A DNA stretch of 64,000 nucleotides from Mycobacterium fragae (GCF_002102185.1 NZ_LQOW01000034.1:1-64000); one strand, 5' to 3'. Positions 1 through 9,555 are shown, numbered from the stretch's first letter. A program made the numbers and translations. Notes: generated by a model from the letters alone, not told the origin.

Positions 1-1311
1 GGTGAGGTGCGTGCGGCGTTGGCCGGCTGCGAGGGGGTGCAGCAGGCGGTGGTGGTTGCTCGTGAGGACCGTCCCGGCGATAAACGCCTGGTGGGCTATG
101 TCACCGAGTCGGCGCCCGCGGCGGTGGACCCGGCTCAGATCCGCGCCGCGTTGGGGCAGCGGCTTCCGGCTTACATGGTGCCCGCCGCGGTGGTGGTCAT
201 CGACGCGGTGCCGTTGACGGTGAACGGCAAGCTCGACGAGCGGAGCTTGCCGGCACCCGAATACAACCACACCGATCGGTATCGGGCCCCGGCCAACGCG
301 GTCGAGGAGGTGTTGGCCGGTATCTACGCCCAGGTGCTGGGGCTGACGCGGGTCGGGGTCGAAGACTCGTTTTTCGAGCTGGGCGGGGACAGCATTTTGG
401 CGATGCGCCTGATCGCCGCGGTCAACAAATCGCTGAATACCCACCTTGCGGTGCGCACCTTGTTCTACGCACCCTCGGTGAGAAGCCTCAGCCAACAGTT
501 GGGCAAAGACGACAGCGCGATGGAAGTGGTCCCCATGGAGGTCTTCCAGCACGGTCCAGGCGCTCCGCTGTGTTGTATTCATGACGGCACCGGGCTGAGC
601 TATGCATATCTGGCCCTGCGGGATTATGTGGATTGCCCGATCATCGGAATTAACGAAACCCCGCAAAAGGGCGAACCCGAATTCGGATCGATACGTGACA
701 TGGCGGCAAGCTATGCCGACCGGCTCCAAGCCGTCTACCCCGACGGCCCCTACAAGATCCTCGGCTGGTCGTTCGGCGGGCCCGTAGCCCACGAACTCGC
801 CGTGGAACTTCGCCGACGCGGATACGCAGTCCAGCGTCTCATCCTGCTGGACCCCCCCACCGGCGCGGTAAAAAACCAGCCCTTAGACCCGAATCACAGC
901 ACCAGCCGAATCGAAAACCTCCTCCTCACCCAGGTACTGCAAGCCAGCGGCATCCCCATCCCCGACCAGCCCGGACCCCTCACCTATCAGCAAGTCCAAC
1001 AGTTAATTCAACACCAACCAAAAGAAGTCGTCCTGCCACCCAAACAACTCTTCGACTTCATGGTCCACAGCGGCCACGCCAACCAGCGATACCTGCGCGA
1101 CCACGAACCCGACGTATTCGACGGCGACATGGTCATCTTCACCACCACACAAACAGAAAACGAATACGATTCATCCGGTCCACAATATTGGCAACCCTAC
1201 GTCGCCGGCGACATCACCCACCACCAAGTCAACTGCCCACACACCGAAATGATGACCACCCAATCACTCAACAAATACGCACAACAACTCACACATTCAA
1301 TACACACCTAA
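1..1311 (+). CDS. NRPS C-terminal part: A-domain end, PCP, thioesterase (5' end outside window)
   Basis: The reading frame is already open at base 1, so this is the last ~436 residues of a larger NRPS. Residues 1-85 are the end of an adenylation domain, with the A10 signature NGKLD. Residues ~95-165 are a peptidyl carrier protein with core LGGDS; the phosphopantetheine serine codon is at 391. Residues ~180-436 are a type I thioesterase with nucleophile motif GWSFGG (Ser codon at 769) and a late histidine in CPHTE (codon at 1240). Release is therefore by hydrolysis, cyclisation or transfer, not by the terminal reductase that makes alaninol in classical GPLs. The A/PCP part closely resembles module 1 of the NRPS at the right edge. 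The thioesterase half uses noticeably more A-rich codons than the A/PCP half. Its peptide product cannot be read because the A-domain core lies outside the window. Confidence 0.93.
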   Translation, partial: GEVRAALAGCEGVQQAVVVAREDRPGDKRLVGYVTESAPAAVDPAQIRAALGQRLPAYMVPAAVVVIDAVPLTVNGKLDERSLPAPEYNHTDRYRAPANAVEEVLAGIYAQVLGLTRVGVEDSFFELGGDSILAMRLIAAVNKSLNTHLAVRTLFYAPSVRSLSQQLGKDDSAMEVVPMEVFQHGPGAPLCCIHDGTGLSYAYLALRDYVDCPIIGINETPQKGEPEFGSIRDMAASYADRLQAVYPDGPYKILGWSFGGPVAHELAVELRRRGYAVQRLILLDPPTGAVKNQPLDPNHSTSRIENLLLTQVLQASGIPIPDQPGPLTYQQVQQLIQHQPKEVVLPPKQLFDFMVHSGHANQRYLRDHEPDVFDGDMVIFTTTQTENEYDSSGPQYWQPYVAGDITHHQVNCPHTEMMTTQSLNKYAQQLTHSIHT

Positions 1312-1463
1312 AAAAGTGTGCAGCGTGCCTTGAACCAGCCAGAAAGAAAGCGGCTCTGCTCATCAGGACGCTGCTGACGTAAGCTCCGCGGACTCACCTG
1401 ATGGCCGAGGCCAATGGTGGCGACCCCGGGCAAAATCTGCGGTCTCATTAGCAACCCGCCGCG

Positions 1464-2579
1464 TCAAAACGCCGACCCCGATCCGCCGCCGGCAAGCGCG
1501 GTGACGCGAGTCACGCCATCCCACCCGTCTCCACCACCGGGGGGAATTCGAATTGCTCGGTCGCGCTCAAGGTGATGAGGGATAAACGTCTCGTACCTTA
1601 ATACGGAGATTCTTACCTGCCCTTCCTGGCCGTACTCGACGCCGCGATGTGGGTCATCAAGCGATACAGTTTTCAGATAGGCCATGGGACAGCCGTCGCG
1701 ATGGCTGGAGGGCATGCTGAAGCTACATCGATATTCGTCTGAGGCCGCGCGCGGCCGCTGAACACCGATGCCCATCAGGGCATTCCCGTACCACCCAACG
1801 ATTCGAGCCTCGGGGAAGTCGACCTCTTCCCAGCGCCTCAACTCTTCGTCGACGACTGGGGTTGCTGACCAGATAATCCCCCTCACCGACCTGCGGACCA
1901 GGTCACGCATCTCCTGGTCGCGGATCATGGCGCGGAGCAGCGGGGGAATTGTGATGAGCCCGGCTATTTCGTCTCCCTCGAGAACCCATTTTGCCTGCTG
2001 CAAAACGTGGGAAACATATGCTTCGATGTCGTCTTTTCTGCCCACTTTTTCCATTTTCCGCAGCCAGCGTGGGTCCATATCGACCATGTGACATAGGAAG
2101 CCTCGAATCTGCGCCAGGCGAGGGACGACCCTGCCAACACCGTGCGGACCACTTGCGCCGACGTAAAGCCACGATTGTTTGTATTCAACATCCCCGCATA
2201 CACGCTCGCTACGATTTGATCCCGGAAAACTGTGCTCGTCGAGTAACTCGCTTACGCGCTCGACGTTCTCGAACTTTTCCGGCCCTGCTGCGACGCGCGT
2301 CGGCGCCCCTGTTGTGCCGCCGGTTTCAAAAACAGAATAGTGCCCTGGAATGCCTCTTGGGACGAGCTTTGCTGTCGGGGTCGTACGCCAGAGCGGCACG
2401 ACGACGGGGAAACGGCTGAGATCGTCGAATGTCCGTATGTCCCTCAGCGGATCGAATGGCAGCGACTTTGAAAGCTCAAGCCAGAACTCCGATCCGGTCT
2501 CCGGAGAAAAATGCCATTCTACAACATTCCGTACGTGCTCGTCTAAATTACCCGAATATTCCCGATGAAATGTGTTCAT
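1464..2579 (-). CDS. PaaK-like adenylate-forming enzyme
   Basis: A 371-residue protein of the phenylacetate-CoA ligase/CapK-like adenylating family. The nucleotide-binding P-loop is seen as TGGTTGAPTR near residue 90. The protein is shorter than PaaK (~430 residues), so the C-terminal lid may be reduced. The ATG at 2579 is preferred because a GAG-containing purine stretch lies 6 nt upstream; an in-frame TTG at 2603 is the alternative. It is the last gene of the minus-strand operon and begins shortly after asnB ends at 2608. Family members activate carboxylic acids as acyl-AMP for transfer to CoA, a carrier or an amine. The substrate cannot be told, but an aromatic acid derived from isochorismate is a reasonable guess given the first gene of the operon. 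Confidence 0.72.
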   Translation of the reverse strand: MNTFHREYSGNLDEHVRNVVEWHFSPETGSEFWLELSKSLPFDPLRDIRTFDDLSRFPVVVPLWRTTPTAKLVPRGIPGHYSVFETGGTTGAPTRVAAGPEKFENVERVSELLDEHSFPGSNRSERVCGDVEYKQSWLYVGASGPHGVGRVVPRLAQIRGFLCHMVDMDPRWLRKMEKVGRKDDIEAYVSHVLQQAKWVLEGDEIAGLITIPPLLRAMIRDQEMRDLVRRSVRGIIWSATPVVDEELRRWEEVDFPEARIVGWYGNALMGIGVQRPRAASDEYRCSFSMPSSHRDGCPMAYLKTVSLDDPHRGVEYGQEGQVRISVLRYETFIPHHLERDRAIRIPPGGGDGWDGVTRVTALAGGGSGSAF

Positions 2580-2607
2580 AAAATACTCGCTTGAGGAACG
2601 CAAAAAA

Positions 2608-4539
2608 TCATGTCGGGCATAGACTACTGCCGGTGCATGAATAGTCGACAGCGCTGAAACTGCTCAAGAATGTAAGGCTCAATGCGATCGTCAACACTGG
2701 ACTCCAAAGCGTCAGCTCTTCCGCGGTCATCTGGGGGACCTTGTCGAGGGTGCGACGAAGGGCTTCCGAATCGAGGTACTCGCACGCTTTTGCCTCAGAG
2801 CCGCGCAGCGTGTCCTGGAGCAGCTCAGTAAAGCGGCCAGGATTCGAACCGCCAAGCGGCGGCGCGAAGAATGGACGCTTGAGGTTCCCGTAGTTCCCTG
2901 CCGGAACGAGCCGCTTGACGGCTTCGCGCAGCACGTACTTGGATTTCACATCGCGGATTTTCAGGTCATCCGGCAGCCCAAACGCATACGGTGCCACCGA
3001 GGGATCGAGGTATGGATTGCGTGCTTCGACGGAATTGGCCATGTCCATCTTGTCGTCGAAGGCTCCGAGCATATAGTGAAGAAAGATCGACTTATTCCAA
3101 AGATAGGAACTATAGCGCAGATCTGCACGCATGTTCGGCTTCACGAGTGGGAAATTATTCAAAAAGATCCGATAGGGGTCATACGTGTCGAACTGTGCCA
3201 TAAACGCTGGGGCACACAGCGACCTGAGTCGCGTTGCCGTGGCGGCCCGCGCGGAAAGCCAGGTCGGCACGAATCCAAACGTGCGCTGAATGGCACTGAT
3301 GTCGGCCATTTCGCCCACCGGGAGATGAAGTCCGCGGGATGTCGCGTGAACTGAACTCACTTCGGCCAGACTGCGCCCATCCGGCGTACTCCGCAGATTG
3401 TGAAAATCACTGATGAAGTGCGCGTAGCCGGCGAGTACTTCGTCAGCGCCCTGCCCGCTGAGCACGACTTTCATGTTCCGCTCGCGTACCCGCCGGCTGA
3501 GCAGGTATTTGGCGACGATGTGGCCGTTGTGCGAGGGCATTTCCGCGTGCCAGATGGCGGTGCGGAAATAGTCTGCAATGTTGTCGCGGTTCAGACGGAC
3601 CAGATCAATATCCCCGCCGAAGTGCTTCGCCAATGCGGTGGCATCGGTTTCCTCGTTGTACTCCGTATCATCAAAACAGACGGTAAAGGCGTGCGGTGGG
3701 CGGGAAGTGTGCTGGCATGCAAGCGCGTAGGTAGCGGATGAATCAATTCCGCCGCTGAGGTACACGCCCACCGGCACGTCGGCAATTAGTCGAAGCCGCA
3801 CGGCCTCCGATAGACGTGATTCGAACTCTTTGACAACTGCGTTTTCATCGAGCGGCTCGGCAATGGAGTCTAGGTCATGATCCCAATAGGAAATCAGACG
3901 GATAGTCCCGTTTCGAACAAGAAGATAATGGCCGGGAGGAATCTGCCGAACGTGCGAGAAGAATGTGCGGTCCGGGTCCTGAGATACGTGAAGATATTGA
4001 TAAACGGACTCGCTATCCAGATCGGCCGGAACGCCGAGTGCGAAGAGCGCCTTTGCTTCAGAAGCGACAAATAGCTTACCGTCGAAAATCGCATAGCAGA
4101 GCGGCTTGATGCCAAACCGGTCGCGACAGGCGACGAGCTCACGGTTGTTGTGATCCCAAAGGACGAATGCGTATTCGCCGTTGAGCCAGTGAACCGCCGA
4201 CGTGCCCCGATCCTCGTACAGGTGCAGTAGGATTTCGCTGTCGGATTTGGTCTTGAACTTGTGGCCGACGAGCTCAAGATCGTTACGGATGGCTTGATAG
4301 CCGTAAAATTCGCCGTTCACCACCGCCCACACGGACCGATCCTCGTTCGGAATGGGTTGGTCGCCGGTGATCAGGTCGATGATGCTCAGCCTGGTATGCG
4401 CGAGCGTGACGCGACCGCAAGGGGATGTCCAGGCCTTCTGACCCTCGGGGCCGCGGTGGGTCAGTGTCGCCGCACCAACGTCGAGGCTGGGCACCGTTGC
4501 GGTCGGGTTGAGCGCCATGCAGGCGACTATGCCGCACAT
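2608..4539 (-). CDS. asnB: Asparagine synthase-like glutamine amidotransferase (AsnB family)
   Basis: 643 residues, the normal length for AsnB. The N-terminal class II glutaminase starts MCGIV, so Cys2 is the nucleophile after Met removal. RLSIID, NGE and SDSE carry the glutamine-binding residues. The C-terminal synthetase domain has the PPi loop SGGIDSS (around residue 265) and LSGQGADE. Both half-reactions look intact: glutamine hydrolysis and amidation of an adenylated carboxylate. The gene is third from last in a tight minus-strand operon with an SDR, GpsA-like, isochorismate-synthase-like and PaaK-like gene. A role in making a specialised amide is therefore more likely than housekeeping asparagine synthesis, but this is inferred from context only. 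The C-terminal ~20 residues after the synthetase core look untidy and may differ from relatives. Confidence 0.88.
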   Translation of the reverse strand: MCGIVACMALNPTATVPSLDVGAATLTHRGPEGQKAWTSPCGRVTLAHTRLSIIDLITGDQPIPNEDRSVWAVVNGEFYGYQAIRNDLELVGHKFKTKSDSEILLHLYEDRGTSAVHWLNGEYAFVLWDHNNRELVACRDRFGIKPLCYAIFDGKLFVASEAKALFALGVPADLDSESVYQYLHVSQDPDRTFFSHVRQIPPGHYLLVRNGTIRLISYWDHDLDSIAEPLDENAVVKEFESRLSEAVRLRLIADVPVGVYLSGGIDSSATYALACQHTSRPPHAFTVCFDDTEYNEETDATALAKHFGGDIDLVRLNRDNIADYFRTAIWHAEMPSHNGHIVAKYLLSRRVRERNMKVVLSGQGADEVLAGYAHFISDFHNLRSTPDGRSLAEVSSVHATSRGLHLPVGEMADISAIQRTFGFVPTWLSARAATATRLRSLCAPAFMAQFDTYDPYRIFLNNFPLVKPNMRADLRYSSYLWNKSIFLHYMLGAFDDKMDMANSVEARNPYLDPSVAPYAFGLPDDLKIRDVKSKYVLREAVKRLVPAGNYGNLKRPFFAPPLGGSNPGRFTELLQDTLRGSEAKACEYLDSEALRRTLDKVPQMTAEELTLWSPVLTIALSLTFLSSFSAVDYSCTGSSLCPT

Positions 4540-4623
4540 CTGAGACTCTCCTTAATCATGCAGAGCCGTATTGCATCGTGTTGCGAGGTCTTGTCCGCTC
4601 CGCGAGCCGATCCGGCTCGCCAG

Positions 4624-5391
4624 CTACTCGCCACCGGTTACCTCTATGGTTTGCCCTGAAACAAATGCGGCATCGTCAGATGCCAGGAACGCGATCACCT
4701 TAGCTTGGTCCTCAGGAGTTGCGAACCGCCGCAAGGGAATTGCTTCGACCATTGACTGGACCTCAGACTCGGACCGCGAATCCAACAGCCGTTCTCTCAT
4801 TCGCTTTGTTACGGTCACACCGGGTGCGGTGGCATTGCAGGTTATACCGAACGGGCCGAGTTCTATGGCAAGCTTCCGGGTCAGCGCGGTAATCGCGGCC
4901 TTGCACGATGTGTACGCCGCGTTGGTTCGGGGGCTCATGCCTCGCGCAACGATTGACGAAAGGTTGACTATCCTGCCTGAGCCCTGACGCTTCATGTGGG
5001 GGACCATCGCGTGGCAGCAAAGGAATGTGCCCCGAAGGTTCACCGACAGCACACGCTCCCACTCATCGAGCGTCATGCTATCCAAGCTGACCCCACTGTT
5101 GGGGATTACCGTGCTGCCGCCGACACTGTTGACGAGAATATCGGCTCGCCGAAATTCTCCCACGACGAAATCGGCAAGGTGCTCGACGGCCTCTGCATCG
5201 AGTACGTCCGCCGCGAAGGCAGTACATGAGCCGCCATCCGCGCGGATGCTCGACTCGAGCTCGCACAGGCTCTGCGGCTCGATGTCTACTGCCACCACCT
5301 CGGCGCCTTCCCTAGCGAGCAGTACCGCCGTCGCCCTACCGATCCCGTTGGCCGCGCCCGTAATGACAGCGACACGGTCAGCAAAACGCAT
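4624..5391 (-). CDS. Short-chain dehydrogenase/reductase (FabG/EntA-like)
   Basis: A classical SDR of ~255 residues. It has the cofactor motif TGAANGIG near the N-terminus, NSVGG in place of the usual NNAG, catalytic Ser in NLSSIVARG, and Tyr/Lys in YTSCK. The start at 5391 is chosen because GGAG lies 9 nt upstream; the in-frame ATG at 5412 has no clear ribosome site. The start overlaps the end of the GpsA-like gene by 14 nt, which indicates translational coupling. It could oxidise a dihydroxycyclohexadiene (EntA-like) given the isochorismate-synthase-like gene in the same operon. However, no isochorismatase is present here, so the substrate is unknown. Confidence 0.85.
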   Translation of the reverse strand: MRFADRVAVITGAANGIGRATAVLLAREGAEVVAVDIEPQSLCELESSIRADGGSCTAFAADVLDAEAVEHLADFVVGEFRRADILVNSVGGSTVIPNSGVSLDSMTLDEWERVLSVNLRGTFLCCHAMVPHMKRQGSGRIVNLSSIVARGMSPRTNAAYTSCKAAITALTRKLAIELGPFGITCNATAPGVTVTKRMRERLLDSRSESEVQSMVEAIPLRRFATPEDQAKVIAFLASDDAAFVSGQTIEVTGGE

Positions 5392-6385
5392 CTGCGTCAA
5401 CTCCGTAAGCATCGGGGCTCACGAGAGCTTGTTCCAGCGTTTTCGCCGAGGCTCTGCCCTCCAAGATATTCAGCGTTGTGTTCGCGAGCGGCATTGCCAA
5501 CCCGACTTTCTCGGCGATAGCGCAACATCCGCGGACGGAGTTAATTCCTTCAGGCACCTCTGGCATGCGGGCAACGATTTCGCTGAGCGCACCGTCGCGG
5601 CCGAGCTCGATGCCAAGACGGTAGTTCAGCGAGTGCGGGCTCGTGGAAGTGAGAAAGAGATCGCCTATGCCTGCCAACCCATAGAACGTATCGTCGCGAG
5701 CGCCCAGAGCGATTCCCAGCGCGGTGATTTCGGCAAGTCCGCGTGTGAGGAGAAACGAGCGGGCGTTCGAGGGCCAGTCCAGTCCTGATGCGATGCCCAT
5801 TGCGACAGCGATGGTGTTCTTGAAGACGCCGGCGAACTCGACACCGACGAGATCATCGCTGGCATAGACCTTCAGACGCGGGCGGTGCAGCGCCACTGCA
5901 CCTAGCTTTACGACGTCTGGGTGGTTGGACGCTATGACGATGGCGGTCAGTTGCCCGTCCATGATATCGGGAGTTATGTTGGGTCCGGAAATCGTGCCGA
6001 CAGCCTCCGTTTTCAGTTCTTCGGTGAGAACCTCCGACATTCGTTTTAGGCCAGCAAGCTCAATCCCTTTCGTAGCGGAAAGAGTTGGTGGTGGCTGGGA
6101 TACAGCTTGTTTGAGAATTGTGCAAGTATGCCGAAATTCACCGGAGGGGACCGCCACAATCACAAGAGAAGCTCCCCGCAGTGCTTCCTCGAGCACGTGC
6201 GTGGCGACAAGACGTTGAGAGAGTTGACGATTCGCGAAATGTTTCGGGTGCGAGCGACCGTTTGAAATTTCGGACGCCGCATCAGCCGTGCGACACCACA
6301 GGATGCATGGACGATCGCCACGCGCAACTGTTTCCGCGAGTGCGATGCCCATAGAACCGTCGCCCAGGATCGCGACGCGATTCAC
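5378..6385 (-). CDS. gpsA: NAD(P)-dependent glycerol-3-phosphate dehydrogenase-like protein
   Basis: 335 residues, the usual GpsA length. The N-terminal Rossmann motif reads GDGSMG instead of GAGSWG. SATKGIE, SGPN, the catalytic lysine in FKNTIAVAMG and the family signature GLAGIGDLFLT are all visible. GpsA reduces dihydroxyacetone phosphate to sn-glycerol 3-phosphate in the cytoplasm. This copy sits inside a specialised operon, overlapping the SDR at its 3' end and starting 23 nt after the isochorismate-synthase-like gene. It may act on another phospho- or hydroxy-ketone substrate, and the SGPN/GDGSMG departures would fit a divergent paralogue. Membership of the family is secure; its true substrate is not. 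Confidence 0.88.
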   Translation of the reverse strand: MNRVAILGDGSMGIALAETVARGDRPCILWCRTADAASEISNGRSHPKHFANRQLSQRLVATHVLEEALRGASLVIVAVPSGEFRHTCTILKQAVSQPPPTLSATKGIELAGLKRMSEVLTEELKTEAVGTISGPNITPDIMDGQLTAIVIASNHPDVVKLGAVALHRPRLKVYASDDLVGVEFAGVFKNTIAVAMGIASGLDWPSNARSFLLTRGLAEITALGIALGARDDTFYGLAGIGDLFLTSTSPHSLNYRLGIELGRDGALSEIVARMPEVPEGINSVRGCCAIAEKVGLAMPLANTTLNILEGRASAKTLEQALVSPDAYGVDADAFC

Positions 6386-6408
6386 AGGGACCTACCCATG
6401 CGCGGCAT

Positions 6409-7929
6409 TTACAGAATCTGAAGAGCGCGCAGCATCGGCTGCTGCTTCAGACCAGTTTCGAGGTATTCGGCTATATCGTCGGAATCGCTGACGACACCAG
6501 CACCGGTGAACACATATGCGCGACTGCCGTTTAGCACACCGCAGCGGATTGCAACTCGGAACTCAGCATCGCCGCGCATATCGAGCCAGCCTACTGGGCC
6601 GCTGTACCAGCCGCGGTTGCCGAATTCGTGCTTCACGATCCACTCCTGCGCCGCATGACCGGGCACGCCGCCGACTGCGGGCGTCGGATGCAGTGCATCA
6701 AGTAGATCCGCGACATGGGCCGTAGGCCGCACAGTTGCTTCAAATGGTGTGTTGATATGCAGAATGTTCCGCAAGATCAACACTTCGGGGTCAGCGGCCA
6801 CTTTTACCCCACTACACAATGGAGCGAGGGCATCACGGATCGCTTTCACTACAAACTCATGTTCTGCGCGGTCTTTCGAACTGGCAAGCAGTTGTGCGGA
6901 CCGAGCTGCGTGTGTTCCCCCAGGGGACCAGCGAGAACATGTACCAGCCAAAGCTTGCGTTGTCAGCATTGAGCCCGACTTAACGAAGAGTGACTCGGGT
7001 GAGGCACCGACAAAGGTAGACTCAGCCCGGCGAAATGCGAAGTGGGTGCAGTTCTTCTCCATCATTAGGCGATTGAGAACGTCGATATCGCTGACCGGGC
7101 GGGGCAAGTTAATGTCGCAACGACGGGCGGCGACGATCTTGAAGAACTCGCCACTGCCGATGGCCGCGCGAATTTTCGAGAGGTGTGCTTTCCACTGCTT
7201 TATCGGCATCTGGTGGATATCGGTTTCGCTAACGGCAAACACTTTGTCGGGCGGCAAACGGTTAAACGATCGGCTACGCTCGGCGACATCGAAAATCTCA
7301 TCGAATTCGGCAAGAACTCTGTCAAGCCAATTCGGATTTTCGTGATCCGGGCAGATAGCAAGTGTGAGAATACAGCGGCCGCCGCGGCGGCCGTATGTCC
7401 AACGCGGTAAGGTAAACGCACCATCGCCGAACTCGGCCCAGGGTCCGCGGTGATCTTCTTCGGCAGCAAACGCCAAGCCACCAAATAGACGCGGCGAGTA
7501 ATCGCAGGCGTCCGGATGTTGGACCACCCGGACTCTTTTCCATAGAGCCTCCGATTGCTCTCGAAGCTGCTTGAGGCGGTCCGCTCCGCTTACGGCGATG
7601 TAGTGCGTCACACCACCGCCTGCGCAGTCCATACCCGAGGGAGGATTGTTCCACGCGAAGCCAAACGGACGCGGCATCACGTTAAGGAAGCTCGTAACAG
7701 GAATCGAGGGTGCGGGTACCGTTACCTGCGTAATTTGCGAGGGGTTTACGCTGTCAAGCAATGCACTCTCGATAAATTCACGGAGCGCGTAGCGCTGGTC
7801 AAGCCACGATGGCCGGCAGACCGCAGAAATGTTCCCAGTGCGACTGTGATGATCAGGTCGTATGCCGGCGGTCGCTCGATCCGGGGCAGCCACATTGAGT
7901 ACATCAGCGGTGACATCGTCCATAGGCAT
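6409..7929 (-). CDS. Isochorismate synthase-like chorismate-binding enzyme (MenF/EntC/DhbC type)
   Basis: The C-terminal two thirds is a chorismate-binding domain. KIVAARR carries the general-base lysine, FVGASPESLF, ALAGTCSR and EHEFVVKAI follow, and the end has LHPTPAVGGVPG and YSGPVGWLDMRGDAEFRVAIR. This pattern fits isochorismate synthases better than anthranilate synthases. The product would be isochorismate, or salicylate if the enzyme has lyase activity as in MbtI/Irp9. The ATG at 7929 is preferred; the frame stays open to an ATG at 8061, but those extra 44 residues are Arg/Cys-rich and not family-like. It is the first gene of the five-gene minus-strand operon ending at 1464. It is not next to siderophore NRPS genes, which makes an iron-uptake role uncertain. 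Confidence 0.85.
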   Translation of the reverse strand: MPMDDVTADVLNVAAPDRATAGIRPDHHSRTGNISAVCRPSWLDQRYALREFIESALLDSVNPSQITQVTVPAPSIPVTSFLNVMPRPFGFAWNNPPSGMDCAGGGVTHYIAVSGADRLKQLREQSEALWKRVRVVQHPDACDYSPRLFGGLAFAAEEDHRGPWAEFGDGAFTLPRWTYGRRGGRCILTLAICPDHENPNWLDRVLAEFDEIFDVAERSRSFNRLPPDKVFAVSETDIHQMPIKQWKAHLSKIRAAIGSGEFFKIVAARRCDINLPRPVSDIDVLNRLMMEKNCTHFAFRRAESTFVGASPESLFVKSGSMLTTQALAGTCSRWSPGGTHAARSAQLLASSKDRAEHEFVVKAIRDALAPLCSGVKVAADPEVLILRNILHINTPFEATVRPTAHVADLLDALHPTPAVGGVPGHAAQEWIVKHEFGNRGWYSGPVGWLDMRGDAEFRVAIRCGVLNGSRAYVFTGAGVVSDSDDIAEYLETGLKQQPMLRALQIL

Positions 7930-8061
7930 GCGAGAATTACACCACAGCGATCCCGTCGATGTAGGAAAGATGAGCGTATTCTCTCTGCGCATCGCCCGCT
8001 GCCTGCAATCGTCGCGAAAAGCTGCGGAGACCTGCGCAAAGGTCGCGATCGCTTGTCGCAT

Positions 8062-8574
8062 GCGCCAAGATATTTCGGGCCGGTGACGCCGCCGAGGCTA
8101 GCCAGTCGGGTGGTTTGTGCGGAGGTATCCAGAAAGCCTGCGACTCGATATCAACTCGCCGCCGCCGGCAGGTTGACGCAGACCCGGGATACAGCCCCGC
8201 CGGGCGGATGGACGTCCGGGTAAGAGCTCTGCACGGGCGAAACCGCGTCGTTAGGGGCCATTGGTCAAACTCGCTCCGCCGCATCTGCGAAGTATCCATT
8301 GAAGCCGAATGGAATACATCATTCGTGAGGCACAGGCGCCGTTGGTGAAGGCATCATTCACGGCTACAGCGATTTCATCGATGGCATCGGCCCGTTTGTC
8401 CCACTCCCCATGAACAGGTCGGGCTTTCCGCGATGCGGTTCTGAATTCGGCACTTATATGTATATGCAAGTCCCCCGAGTGAAATCGTGGCGAGAAAGCT
8501 CCGCGGTTTTAATTGATCGCGGCTGAATCTCGGGCAGCGCGTGTTCCAAATTGTTCGGCGCCCGGCCGGGCGGT
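8062..8574. other. Intergenic stretch with no supported gene
   Basis: About 510 bases between the isochorismate-synthase-like gene and the sulfotransferase, both on the minus strand. It must hold the promoter of the five-gene operon near its left side. Short minus-strand frames exist (8251-8469), but none has a family signature I can support. The stretch may be decayed coding DNA. Confidence 0.4.
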
Positions 8575-9555
8575 CTAGGCCCACGTCCCGCGGCGGCGGT
8601 GAGCCATCGCGGCGACTCCGCGGGTCAGCTTCAGCAGGGACGGTCGGAAGAACATGAAGCTCATGCTGTTGACGTGTTCGCGGGAATCCTCGAACGCAGT
8701 CCGGAAAGCACGTTCGCTAGCCCGGTACTCCTCGAAAACGCAATCCAGAACAGATTGATCCCAGCGGTCGTCCCGCGCGGCCGAGCGCATCGCGTCGTAG
8801 ACTGCGGAATTCCAGCCCATGCCGAAGGGCTCCCTTACGGGGCCGCAGTATCGCTGATTCCGTAGATCTTGTTCGAGAAACTCCTCGATCGCGCCGTCAT
8901 CCTCGGTGTTGAGATCGATCGGGAGCACCGCCGAAATCCGCTTTATTTCCCGACGCCAGTCATCGAGGAGGTTGGCGTACTCGACGAACACGCGCGGCAA
9001 GCCGCGTGTATGTCTCTCGGCGAGCAGAGTGTATTTCAGCCACAAGGCATTCGCGAGCTCCGGCGAGGCCCCCATGTGTTTTCCTATCGAGGCGATGACC
9101 TCTTCCGGATGACGCACCGAAAGCACGGGTACGACGTCGAATTCGGCCAGACGCGCCGCCTCGAACCACACGTCGGACAGCAATGTGATCCTCGGGTCCT
9201 TGATGACCACGAGCGGCGCGGCCGGCACCGTATTGAGAAACGCCCCGATCTCGGCGGTGCAGGCGGCCTTCTCTTCGGCGTTGAATACACCTTCCTCATA
9301 CAAGCGCAGGGACGGGTCGATCGCGGTGCTGCCGTTGCGGTACAAGATTGCGTCGTTGAGGTTGTTGACTGCGCGCGGCTCCCAAAAGCCACGCGGATTA
9401 CCCCGCATGGCGCCCAACATCCCGGGCGGGAGTGCACCACCGCACAGAGAGAGAACCCGCGTGAGCGCCGCCGTTCCGGACCGGGCTGTGCCCAACACGA
9501 ACAAAACAACCCGGCGGGCAGCTGCCCCACTCTGCGCGGCAGCGGTCGTCGTCAC
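8575..9555 (-). CDS. Sulfotransferase family protein (copy 1)
   Basis: 326 residues. The PAPS 5'-phosphosulfate loop is seen as TARSGTAALTRVL near residue 23. A 3'-phosphate-type region VRHPEEV lies near residue 155, as in bacterial sulfotransferases. The protein ends AMAHRRRGTWA, almost the same as copy 2 at 21648. The start is GTG at 9555 with GGAG 9 nt upstream; that ribosome site lies inside a long inverted repeat (see 9561-9600). It probably transfers sulfate from PAPS to a sugar or peptide hydroxyl of the lipopeptide, in the cytoplasm. Sulfated GPLs are known in mycobacteria, but the acceptor here is inference. It is transcribed alone, divergent from the MFS transporter gene. Confidence 0.85.
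   Translation of the reverse strand: MTTTAAAQSGAAARRVVLFVLGTARSGTAALTRVLSLCGGALPPGMLGAMRGNPRGFWEPRAVNNLNDAILYRNGSTAIDPSLRLYEEGVFNAEEKAACTAEIGAFLNTVPAAPLVVIKDPRITLLSDVWFEAARLAEFDVVPVLSVRHPEEVIASIGKHMGASPELANALWLKYTLLAERHTRGLPRVFVEYANLLDDWRREIKRISAVLPIDLNTEDDGAIEEFLEQDLRNQRYCGPVREPFGMGWNSAVYDAMRSAARDDRWDQSVLDCVFEEYRASERAFRTAFEDSREHVNSMSFMFFRPSLLKLTRGVAAMAHRRRGTWA

Noticed and set aside
8251..8469. Possible anti-sigma (RsbW-like) fragment on the minus strand, from DEIAVAVNDAFTNGA
   Set aside because: Only one short stretch resembles the N-box; the rest does not fit and no start or ribosome site is seen.
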